Of a stretch of 64,000 nucleotides of DNA, positions 55,855-64,000 are shown piece after piece. The stretch comes from Dicyema japonicum. Its lineage: Eukaryota > Dicyemida > Rhombozoa > Dicyemidae. The notes below the pieces were generated by a model, which was given only the letters and a program-made list of their open reading frames with translations, had not been told where the DNA came from and made no database searches. The position numbers and the translations under genes were made by a program. The stretch spans positions 558,001 through 622,000 of the forward strand of contig RDEW01000033.1 of assembly GCA_011109175.1 (NCBI GenBank), given 5' to 3'. Position 1 is the first letter of the stretch; the number at the start of each line of letters is the position of its first letter.

Positions 55855-57650
55855 AACTAAATGGAAAATCAAAAAGATGAACAGAAAACACTCACGGGAA
55901 ATTATTACATCCCGATTAAAAGATGTGGAATGCCTAAAGACAATTCAAGGATGTATGCGGCTTTGCGGCTGCTGCGGACAAAGAAAGGACAAAACACCCT
56001 TCACATCAAAGACAAAGATGGAAAATTCGTGGGTAACCCGGAAAAAAAGCAGAATTGATTGCACTACACTTCGAAACACTGTTGAATAAAGAAAATAAGG
56101 ACTTTCCCCCTTTCCAAGGAGAAGCAACGGCGCTAAAAATCCCAATCACAGTGGAAGAGGTGGAATTAACGAAATAAACTAAAGAACAACAAGAGTGCTA
56201 GGCCGGATAACATAAGCCCTGAGCTCCTAAAATATGGGCCAAAAAAACTTAGCGACACAATTGCAAAAACCTTAAATGACATCTTTGAAACTGATACCGA
56301 TCTAGGACTTGGAAATGGATTATTAATACCCATACAAAAACCGAACAAATCAAAGGGACCAATAAAAAATCTCCACCCGATAATACTTCTGAATTCGATA
56401 CGCAAGGTGCTGGCAAACATTGCACTAAGCCGGATAAAGGGTATGGCGGACCTACCAGCAAGTCAAAGTGGGTTCCGAACAGGGAGGTCTACGGCAGACA
56501 TTGTATGGAGCCACAGATGGCGCTGCGCAACGCACCAAAGATTCAAGAGCGCAACGACCGTGTTGGGAATAGATCTTTCCAGAGCTTTCGACTCAATACA
56601 GACAGAAACTGATAAATGTGCTTGAAAATATTGGATGAATCGTCGGTTAGGATAATCAGTCTACTACTTGCGAACACAAGACTATCTGTGAGGACAGAAG
56701 GAGCAACTTCCCGCAGTTTCAAAACAACGATTGGGACACCCCAAGGTGATTCCCTTTCCCTTTACTATTCACCATATACCATGAATCTGCACTCCGCGAT
56801 CTCCGTAAATGCTACATAGGAGACATAGAAGAGACATCTTAAGCGGATGATGTAGATTTCGAATCACGGGATGCGACCGAACTCCATCACCTACTAGAAA
56901 ATGCACCTGCGGAGCTTGAGAAATGGTTTCTCAGCGTAAATGAAAACAAAACTGAAATTAAGGAAATCAAAAGAGAAAACTAAATTACTCATGAAAGATG
57001 GATACGTAGTAATAAGCTCGGCTCTCTACTAGGAGACGCTACTAAGGAGGAAAACACTGGAAAATGCGGCAATGGCTAAACTGAAGAAAGGATGGCTAAG
57101 AGCCAAAGGACATGGAATTGACATCAGATGCATGCTTTACAACGGGTTTGTGAAACCGATCCTACTGTACAACGCTGGAACATAGGGAAGTTCCTTCAAC
57201 GAACTATTGAAACTGGATTCATTTCATAGAAAGGAACTAAGAAGCTTACTCAGAATGGAGTGGCCACGTAGAATATCAACCACTGGTATTTACAACAAGT
57301 GTATGTGATTTACATCAGCAAGGATGTGATAGATGTCCGGTGGAGGGTATTTGGGCATGTACTAAGAATGAACCCGGACCCACTCGCTAACAAAGCTATA
57401 GAAGATTACTTTGACAGACGAAAACCCTTCCGCACGATTAGATCGACACTTCCGACTGCCTTAAACAAAGACCTAAATCGTGTGAGAAAAAATCTAAAGA
57501 CGGGTGACGACCTGGACGAATTGAGATCACTCGCATTCGATAGAGGAAGATGGAAAAGACTAACTATAAATATTGTTTCTTTGAGTGTTCCACATGCGGG
57601 GCTATAAACACTATGGCTTTCGTGAAAGGTGCCATAATAATAATGTAATC
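55855..57650 (+). mobile_element. Family-A LINE, most complete copy in window
   Basis: Reads SKTKMENSWVTRKKSRID, a KNKKSARPDNISPELLKYGP block (RT fingers, 56180), NGLLIPIQKPNKSKGPIKNL, GFRTGRSTADIVWSHRW, VLGIDLSRAFDSIQ, RIISLLLANTRLSVRTEGAT, a GTPQGDSLS block, the active-site region near 56840 (DDVDFESRDATELHHLLENA), EKWFLSVNENKTEIKEIKRE, KLGSLLGDAT, FVKPILLYNAG, DSFHRKELRSLLRMEWPRRI, RWRVFGHVLRMNPDPLANK and DDLDELRSLAFDRGRWKRLT. The 3' end is ATGCGGGGCTATAAACACTA...TTCGTGAAAGG and ATAATAATAATG (about 57645). Interrupted by about five stops or shifts; the endonuclease ORF is absent. Serves as reference for the SINE tail comparison. Confidence 0.9.
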
Positions 57651-58059
57651 TATACTGCCACTGACACGTCTTGTATCGCTTTATAGATTGCATGTGCTTA
57701 TTCTGTTCTACTTGATTCCTAAAAACTCATATGAAAAGACATCAAAAGCCTCCATTGAGCAGCCACAAAGCCTTTAACGTTCAAGATTCATTGAAGATTG
57801 CAGAGGAGATGTTGCAAGAAATGCGTGAAAATTCCCTGATCATTACTTTTTAATTATTTTATTTTTAAAAAAAAGATTAATGATTTTAAATAAAATAAAT
57901 AAACCCGGGCGTAATACCTAATGTGATCACAATATGGTAATATTAGGAATAAGAAAATCGAATCCGTAATAAAGAAGTTTGTCAAATCCTTGCCTACCCC
58001 ACTCAAATTACCCAAAGAAGGACTTTCAAAGTAGTTAAAGCTCTTTTTGTTAGATTGGT
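57651..58059. other. No gene seen; intergenic
   Basis: AT-rich, nothing recognised. Confidence 0.45.
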
Positions 58060-58115
58060 AAACTGCCGCCAACTAGACTGGCTGTGGCCAATTCTCTCAG
58101 AATGTGTGATGGAGG
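58060..58115. repeat. Dispersed repeat S2, partial copy 3
   Basis: AACTGCCGCCAACTAGACTG, GGCTGTGGCCAATTCTCTCA and GAATGTG resemble the left part of copies 1 and 2 (AGCTGCCGCCCTCACTGCGT, GGCTGTTCCCTCTCAGAAT). Confidence 0.45.
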
Positions 58116-58199
58116 AAAAGCATGATTTTTAAATTACGTTTAGAGAGGTTTTACAAGTCAGGACTAATCTTTCAATGTATTCTCTATATAATTAACTAG

Positions 58200-59262
58200 A
58201 TATGCGAGAACTGATTTGACACGTGGGCTCACCACTGCAGAGTCACTTTCCCGACTGATTTCGTTTCTTTCAGCTGTGAATAGACGACTGGATGGTCTTA
58301 TTGAGAATGTCAAGACACAACTGGTTGTCTCCAATCAGATTTGTGACTTGGAGAGAGGGACTGTCTCTCATTTGATGTGGATGTCTACGGAGAGATCTGT
58401 CGTGAAATAACCGACCAAATCAAAACCAGAATATGTCAACAGAAAACTGAGAGAGTTGGGAAGGAACTGCTTCAAGCAGAGGATGACTTAAAAGCCTGTG
58501 GGACCGAGTCATCCATGTTGGCTAGAGTAGCTCTGATGGTTTGGGACTCTGTTATTCTCAGAAATTGTTGAATGAGTATAATATGGAGCACGAGAAGATG
58601 ACTGCCCTTAATAGTGAACGTGATCAGCTGCTTGAAACTGTCACTGGAGAACTGTGTTCAAGGTTAACTCGAAGGGACCTCCATGTGACTGAGGAGAGAC
58701 TCAGAGATATGGTTGTCGATCACTTTAATAATTATAGCTCGCATTTGTTGGAAATGCGGCAAAAACTAGACGAATTAAGGACTATTCGGGGATCAGTCAC
58801 ACTTCCAAACCAGTAATTAACCACGTGATCGAGGGTAACTTCGATGTTTGTCGGAGATTGGTGTGTGCTGAACAACTCCTTCGACAGATCCTCGACCTTG
58901 TAGGAAGGGTTAAAATGTCTTTATTCTAGCTGACGCAAATATCCGTGGAGAACGACTGGATTTTGCGGGAGGCCTTCAGGGGAAACTGTTCGGACCTCTT
59001 CTCTGCTGTTATTCGGTCTTTGAAGTCCCACATGGATCAGTTAAGTAATCTTACTAGGCATGCTGTAAGCACGTGTGTGGTAAATCTTCCTTATTCCCCG
59101 ATTAGTATCGAATCTTGTGGAGTGGAAGGTATTTGGTTAATTATGTAGATATTGCGTTGGGGATGAACTAGGAAAGGTTGAGAGCACCTTGAAGGACTAT
59201 TGTGCTGTTTGGGAGAACAAACTGCGTTGTATTGATAATTCTAAATCTATTTTTGATTGATA
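58200..59262 (+). CDS. Multi-exon helical (coiled-coil-rich) protein, not identified
   Basis: A consistent chain of exons: LTRGLTTAESLSRLISFLSA, VNRRLDGLIENVKTQLVVSN, QICDLERGT, a probable 32-nt intron, ICREITDQIKTRICQQKTER, VGKELLQAEDDLKACGTESS, MLARVALM, a 23-nt intron, KLLNEYNMEHEKMTALNSER, DQLLETVTGELCSRLTRRDL, HVTEERLRDMVVDHFNNYSS, HLLEMRQKLDELRTIRGS, an unresolved junction near 58800-58840, NFDVCRRLVCAEQLLRQILD, LVGR, a 21-nt intron, LTQISVENDWILREAFRGNC, SDLFSAVIRSLKSHMDQLSN, LTRHAVSTCVVNLPYSPISI, then after another junction ELGKVESTLKDYCAVWENKL and a stop at about 59260. Almost entirely helical with heptad-like Leu. A tethering- or augmin-type complex subunit is conceivable, but I cannot place it. 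The 5' end and start codon are unresolved. Confidence 0.6.
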
Positions 59263-59345
59263 ATTTGTGGGCTGCTGTCTAATATTTTTGAAAGTTCTCG
59301 TTTGAACTAAAGTTATTCAGGAAAGACAAATTGACACTTTAGGAG

Positions 59346-59475
59346 TTATACAGCAACTTCCATGATTGTTTGGCTAAGGATTGCAAACAAATTCACTCAA
59401 ATAGGTAGCAGCGGAGATTCCCGATGTCGAGATTCGATTCTCAGTCGACTCAGGAATTCGGACGTCGAGGGCGAA
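59346..59475. repeat. Dispersed repeat S2, copy 4
   Basis: GATTGTTTGGCTAAGGATTG, AATTCACTCAAATAGGTAGC, AGCGGAGATTCCCGATGTCG, AGATTCGATTCTCAGTCGAC and TCAGGAATTCGGACGTCGAG correspond to the longer copy at 42.6-42.75 kb. GATTCGATTCT resembles a pol III B box (9 of 11) and TGGCTAAGGAT weakly an A box. Confidence 0.55.
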
Positions 59476-61060
59476 ATGGAACAGTATATTTCTAGTAGGA
59501 GTGGAACGAACATAACATCATCGGGTTTGTGGCGTATTTTGTTTCTTTTGATCACTTGTCCTTTTCGGAGGTCGAGCACGTCTTGAAGCACTTTGGTGTA
59601 GGTGTTTGGGGCTAATGTTTCGGTCCAGTTATCTTTGATTTTTGATATTCTTTTTGCTCAAGCTTTACGGAGTTTTTTATTTGCTTTGGACATCTACCCT
59701 TACTCACTGAGGGAGTTCACAAGACTGAAAGGACTGGACACTTAAAGAACCTTTGACGGTTTCCTAAATATTTTTATTTATTGTCGCATTTTGGGATGTA
59801 AAGCTCGATTACTAAAGCAAACCTCAAATAAAATATCATCAGTAGACTCCGTTTATGATTTTGATGTCTGCCGTTCTTTTAAGTATCCCCCGTATCTCCA
59901 GGAGGAAGGCTAATGACTCCTTAGAGATTAATTCAACAATTAACCCTTCTGGGTAAAAATTACCTGTCTGACTACAAGAAAAAGGAACATCTATGAAATA
60001 CTAAAGCACATGGAACGATATTAGCGTATTTTTGCACGTGGTAAGACAAATTCAAGATACATTGAAAAATGTTGGCTTTTCTTTTTCATATGAACACCAA
60101 ATTCTTAGGTTTTATTAACTCTGTGGTGCAGTTTCTCTCAGATATACTTTTAATGTGAACTGGTCTTAATGTATACTTAGAGCCAATATTACGTACTGGT
60201 TTTGGCTCCAATGATCTCCAGTTGATTTATTTTCAAAAAAATCGATTCAAGTAACTGACTAACAACTTTAATATTACCAGATTTGTAGTTAGTTTGTTGG
60301 GTTTTTGATAAAGTTATTTATCTAAGCATATCATTTGCTCCTCTTAAAGTCGAAAATAAATTTTACTCATGATTTGCATGGAAATGTGCTCAATAAGCCA
60401 GCTTCTCTCTTAGTTATGTTTGAGACCGTAGTGTTTTAATGCAAGATATTTGTGTGCCATAATAATCTCTCATAAAGGATAAGATGGGTATATGGGGCCC
60501 ATTTATCTTTTGGACGAATGTCTTGAAGATCGAGGCTAGTAGGAAAAGAGCCTCCAAAATCACCACGAGGAAGTGATCCACGTCGAAATTCAAATTTGGA
60601 CACGAAAAAACACATTGAAACTTATTCAAACAGTTCTTCAGAACTACTCTGAACTATGCTAGTTCCTGCTGGTGATTCCCACTAAAATTTACAAAAACTT
60701 CTAAAAATCGTGGTTTGCGATTAATTACCAGTTGTAGCTTGCGTATACCTGTATACCATCTACATTGGGAAATTATTTCTCCTAAACATACAATTTCTCA
60801 ATGTCTTAACAAATCCTCTGCATCCCTGCAATGACTTAACCGAAACAAAATATTTAAGACATTGTTTCTACGGCCATAGACAGCAGACGGATGCTAATGA
60901 AGATTCCTCCACAATTTTAAAAAGTCCCCCACGACGATCCACAATTTGTATCAACTAAGGCCATTCGTTGACTAAAAGAAATGCCCTCTTAGACAGTTTC
61001 CCCCAATATATGCTTCAGAAGCTTCCTCATAAAGAATCTAGAAAAATTCTATCGCAAATT
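59476..61060. other. Long stretch without a recognised gene
   Basis: Short frames only. A minus frame at 60414-60629 (NLNFDVDHFLVVILEALFLL) is hydrophobic and open but matches nothing I can name. Confidence 0.45.
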
Positions 61061-61064
61061 CGCT

Positions 61065-61195
61065 CCAGATATTTTCATCTCTGAAGTGGATCAGAGTTTG
61101 GATCCCTTGAAGGTATTATCAATAAAATTCAACACTCTCAGTTGGACGTTTGATGGCAGCCGACCTCCGACATGTTAAGTGAGGTCCGGCAACTA
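61065..61195. repeat. Dispersed repeat R3, copy 2
   Basis: Partner of 15240-15450; the match has a deletion of about 70 bp relative to the first copy. See that entry for shared blocks. Confidence 0.45.
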
Positions 61196-61570
61196 ACTAA
61201 TGCAGCGTCCTCTACATAATAGCAACACTGTGTTTCGCGGACTGCTTTTGAGTTACTTCCCGCTTGTCTCTCAGTACGTGAACCGATCCAAAAAGTATTT
61301 CCCAAATGCCCAAACAGCGTGGGTTGGGGTATTATTTCCAATGGACGAACTTTCTCAAAGATCTTGGAACAATATAACAATCACTTCACACTTTTGGAGA
61401 CCATAAAAAACCTCAACCAACACCCCCTGATTCGTTTTAGTTCGGCATGCTTTCTTGTGAGGGTATAAACCAGAAAGAATCATTCTACGTGAGAGCATTC
61501 TTGTGACCTCAGTAGTCTGCGGAGTCTGCCATCGAACAGGATTCTATGTTGTTGCTTTAATAAATGCATT

Positions 61571-62040
61571 CTAGTTGGTTGGATACCAATCCATGACGTC
61601 GGGACTATTCTCGACAATGAAAGCCTTCACATTGGCAGCTAGTCCCTTGGTTTGGATGTTCGTGAGGCTCATGCCGACGCGGCAAGATAATTGATCGAAA
61701 AAGTATCCACCCCCTCTCCTGAAAGAAGAGCCATGGAAGATTTCTCAGGCATGCGACCATAATGATATTATTAAATGTAGTCTGAAAAACTGTTGGATTC
61801 CTTTCCATCATCGAACCTGTTGAACTAACTCTAGGGGATGGGAGAAAGCCGGGGATGACGATCTTTTGGCAAAGGAGGGTCCGTCGTATGGGTAACCTGT
61901 GTTGATGCCTTTTCCTCGACGAATATGATACCCAGTACAAACTCGACCTGTTCGCGCTGTCTCCCCCGAATGAGGAAGTTCGTTGGTTCCGCGATCGCAA
62001 TGCCAACTGTCTCTTGGCAGTTGGTGGCTGACTTGTTTCC
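61571..62040 (-). CDS. Probable multi-exon host gene, not identified
   Basis: Minus-strand blocks look strongly coding, with micro-introns between: ETVGIAIAEPTNFLIRGRQR near 61980, GYPYDGPSFAKRSSSPAFSH / PLELVQQ near 61850, and a last exon GGGYFFDQLSCRVGMSLTNI, QTKGLAANVKAFIVENSPDV, MDWYPTN to a stop at about 61573. The middle junctions (GT...AG gaps of about 25-33 nt) cannot be fixed without a homologue. It lies just downstream of the DNAJC17-like gene on the same strand, about 20 bp from its stop. I do not recognise the family. Confidence 0.5.
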
Positions 62041-62061
62041 TTTATCTAATAAAAATAATAA

Positions 62062-62565
62062 TCAAAACAAATTATAAAAATAATATAAAACATTGTCAAG
62101 ATTTAAATTTGTTAAAAAGTCGTAATTCCATCTCTTCCAATGACAAATCAGAACTTGAGGAATATTAATATCACAATTATCCCTCTCAGCTCGCACAGCT
62201 TCTGCATTTGTCCTCCTTATTCTTTCCATTGTGTCAGTCTTTGGTGCTTTCCTGGAGGCCTCCTTTTCCCGCCTTTCAATGTCCTCTATCAATTTCTGCC
62301 GTTTCACTGCCCGTTGACTATTTCTAATAGCAATTTCTCGGCGTGTTTTGTACAGTCTGTCATATTTTGACCTCAGTAGGGGATCTGTCAAGACATCCAT
62401 ACAATCAGCTAAAAGTTTGAACTCTTCAGCGGCCTTTTTGTCTCCTGAGCACTTATCGGGATGATATTTAAGGCATTTCTTCCTGTAAGCACGCCTTATT
62501 TCTTTATCTGTAGAATCTATCGATACATCCAATCTTGAATAAATGTCCAACGAGAATACATCCAT
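62062..62565 (-). CDS. DNAJC17: DNAJC17-like J-domain protein (Cwf23-type splicing cofactor)
   Basis: 167-residue frame from ATG 62565. J domain at residues 3-70: DVFSLDIYSRLDVSIDSTDK, EIRRAYRKKCLKYHPDKCSG (with the HPD motif), KAAEEFKLLADCMDVLTDPL and RSKYDRLYKTRRE. It is followed by a basic helix (QRAVKRQKLIEDIERREKEA, ERIRRTNAEAVRAERDN) as in DNAJC17, where this helix follows the J domain. An in-frame 21-nt intron may lie after NCDINIPQ. Unlike known DNAJC17 there is no C-terminal RRM in this frame, so either the gene continues in exons I missed or the protein is short. DNAJC17/Cwf23 assists spliceosome remodelling. J proteins of other classes are possible, but the D-linked basic helix favours C17. 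Confidence 0.72.
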   Translation of the reverse strand: MDVFSLDIYSRLDVSIDSTDKEIRRAYRKKCLKYHPDKCSGDKKAAEEFKLLADCMDVLTDPLLRSKYDRLYKTRREIAIRNSQRAVKRQKLIEDIERREKEASRKAPKTDTMERIRRTNAEAVRAERDNCDINIPQVLICHWKRWNYDFLTNLNLDNVLYYFYNLF

Positions 62566-62739
62566 ACTTTTTATTCAAATATTTATTAAATTAATTTTAA
62601 ATTATTTAAATGAAAATTATTTTATTTTTTGTGGTTGTCTTTTTCGCCCGTTAAGTGGCCTTCATACAAGCCATCTCCCTAACCAGCACGTTATCAAAAA
62701 TTTTTAAAAACTAGTACTATCGGTCATTACTGTGGATTT

Positions 62740-63480
62740 TTATCGATCTGCATTCCAACACGGTTTTCGATCTATCTCAATTCATTGCTGATGGATTTAA
62801 TACTACCCCACCACAATGGTCTCCATCGACATAAACAAGGCCTCCGACACAGTCCAGAGTAAACTTCTCATTTGGAAGATTTCGAAAGTACATCCAAACC
62901 TAAAGCTGCTAAGGGTCAACTTTTTTTGGAAGACGTGGAGAGTCATCTATGGTCACCTCAGATCAGAGTCATGACTACTACAAACGGAGTACCCAAGGTT
63001 TCTCCATTTTTTCTACTCTCTTCAACCTATTCATATATCTTTACCAAATGATGGGGACGAAGACTCCTCTTTACTATCCTACGCGGATGATTTAATCATG
63101 GTAACACGTCGACGCGAGTTACAATTTCTAATGCCCAGTTGAAAGTAAATATTGTCTACGATTGATTGCCAACCAACCGCCTTAAGATTTCGGCCGAAAA
63201 AACGGTATGTACTTTATTGCCAGACCGTCGTTCCGAAGAAGATCTGAGAATTTTCATTGGGTCTGTTCAGATACCAGTAACAAGGTCTCCCTCAATTTAT
63301 GGATTAAAGTACGAAAAGCTATTGAATTTAAACTCTCATGCGAAGAAAGTCCTCACTGTGCGTTGTATGTGCACTTGTCTGGAGGACTTCTTTGAACTGA
63401 TGGTTGTGTTGCAACACTCTACAAGGAAATGATCGCACTGGCCATGAAGTATGCTTCTGTTGCGTGGAGATGAATTGACG
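62740..63480 (+). mobile_element. Jockey-like LINE RT remnant
   Basis: Frames give FIADGFNTTP, MVSIDINKASDTVQSKLLIW, TTNGVPKVSPFFLLFNLFIY, the active site LLSYADDLIMVTRRRELQF near 63080, LPTNRLKISAEKTVCTLLPD, GSVQIPVTRSPSIYGL and LYKEMIALAMKYASVAWR. Decayed by frameshifts; C-terminal block ends near 63470. Confidence 0.8.
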
Positions 63481-64000
63481 TAAATGCTTGAATATGACTG
63501 AAATGATTTTAATTCTATATGAATTTTCGACCATGATAGAAAAATGTTTGGAATTTTGATTTTTTGTTTACTTTTGATATTTGAAAGTATTAATCTTAAT
63601 GATTGAGAATAACACAAAGTAATCCAACCAGGTTGGATTCTAACCACTTGATGTTACTAAATGTTCCCTAGTCATGAAACTATAAATCTCCGGGTATATA
63701 TGAAGATATCAATCTTGATAAAATGAAGACATTAAGTTTACCGTTTGTAGTGGTAGACGGACAGCGTAAATAATGTCAACCAGATGAGGTTGCAAAATTA
63801 ACAAAAGACATCTTTCTGCAGAGTCCTTAGTATTAAACCAAGAAATCTCCAGAAAGTTAATTAATTATAAAGAACCATCAAGTGATCCTAGCTACTCTCA
63901 GAAGCGCCCTCATTTTTTCCTGGTATTTATCTCTAAAAACTCACTAGGGAGATATGTACGTGTCGGTGGACCTCCTTACAAGGACCTCGAAAAGGGTTGT
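63481..64000. other. No gene seen; right window edge
   Basis: AT-rich with no recognised feature. Confidence 0.45.

Noticed and set aside
60414-60629. Minus frame with FDVDHF resembling the DPH1 FDVDHL block
   Set aside because: Only a six-residue resemblance; flanking residues do not follow DPH1.
1-64000. CRISPR arrays, bacterial operons, ribosome-binding sites
   Set aside because: No regularly spaced direct repeats of that kind, and intron-bearing genes plus U2 snRNA show the DNA is eukaryotic.

Overview
This is animal nuclear DNA: AT-rich, intron-bearing, and dominated by transposable elements with a few conserved single-copy genes between them. The most telling feature is intron size. 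In every gene I could align by eye to a conserved family, coding blocks are joined by GT...AG introns of about 21-27 nt (most often 22-26). This fits a dicyemid mesozoan (Dicyema-like), a group known for very short introns. The assignment is an inference from intron size and gene content, not a database match.

Layout. 1-1940: decayed LINEs. 2075-3354 (+): PICK1 (PDZ and BAR/AH domains). 4461-5257 (-): secreted CAP-domain protein. 5.4-13.2 kb: Merlin-like DNA transposon, Jockey-like RT, a family-A LINE with target-site duplication (TSD), a hAT transposon with terminal repeats, and another family-A RT. 13735-14497 (+): proteasome beta-1 subunit. 16878-17068 (-): U2 snRNA. 18.9-25.9 kb: the longest family-B LINE, a hAT MITE, hAT remnants, a palindromic MITE and a pogo-like remnant. 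26169-27564 (-): DPH1. 28.2 kb: divergent homeodomain exon. 31763-32865 (+): cyclin L. 33.3-38.4 kb: foldback element, hAT and LINE debris, and a SINE. 38837-40560 (-): RtcB tRNA ligase, apparently decayed. 40.8-45.8 kb: an inverted pair of family-C LINE ends, an R2/NeSL-like remnant and an 853-bp hAT derivative. 46440-46913 (-): ankyrin-repeat protein. 49553-49854 (-): complete tRNA-derived SINE. 51368-52396 (-): PP6 catalytic subunit. 50.0-57.7 kb otherwise: LINEs. 58.2-59.3 kb (+): unidentified helical protein. 61.6-62.6 kb (-): an unidentified gene and a DNAJC17-like J protein.

The recognised host genes are unrelated housekeeping genes on both strands, with no sign of an operon. Cyclin L, U2 snRNA and the DNAJC17-like protein all belong to splicing biology, which is notable beside micro-introns, but nothing in the sequence links them. 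Several genes are off by exactly one base inside a short homopolymer, which suggests residual assembly error. RtcB also carries in-frame stops and looks like a real pseudogene.

The most novel-looking item is a SINE family with a tRNA-like head (A and B boxes) whose 3' tail matches the 3' end of the local family-A LINE. Both copies are bounded by TSDs. A second dispersed repeat family (four copies) and an unusual foldback element with 20-nt subterminal repeats are also candidates for undescribed elements.
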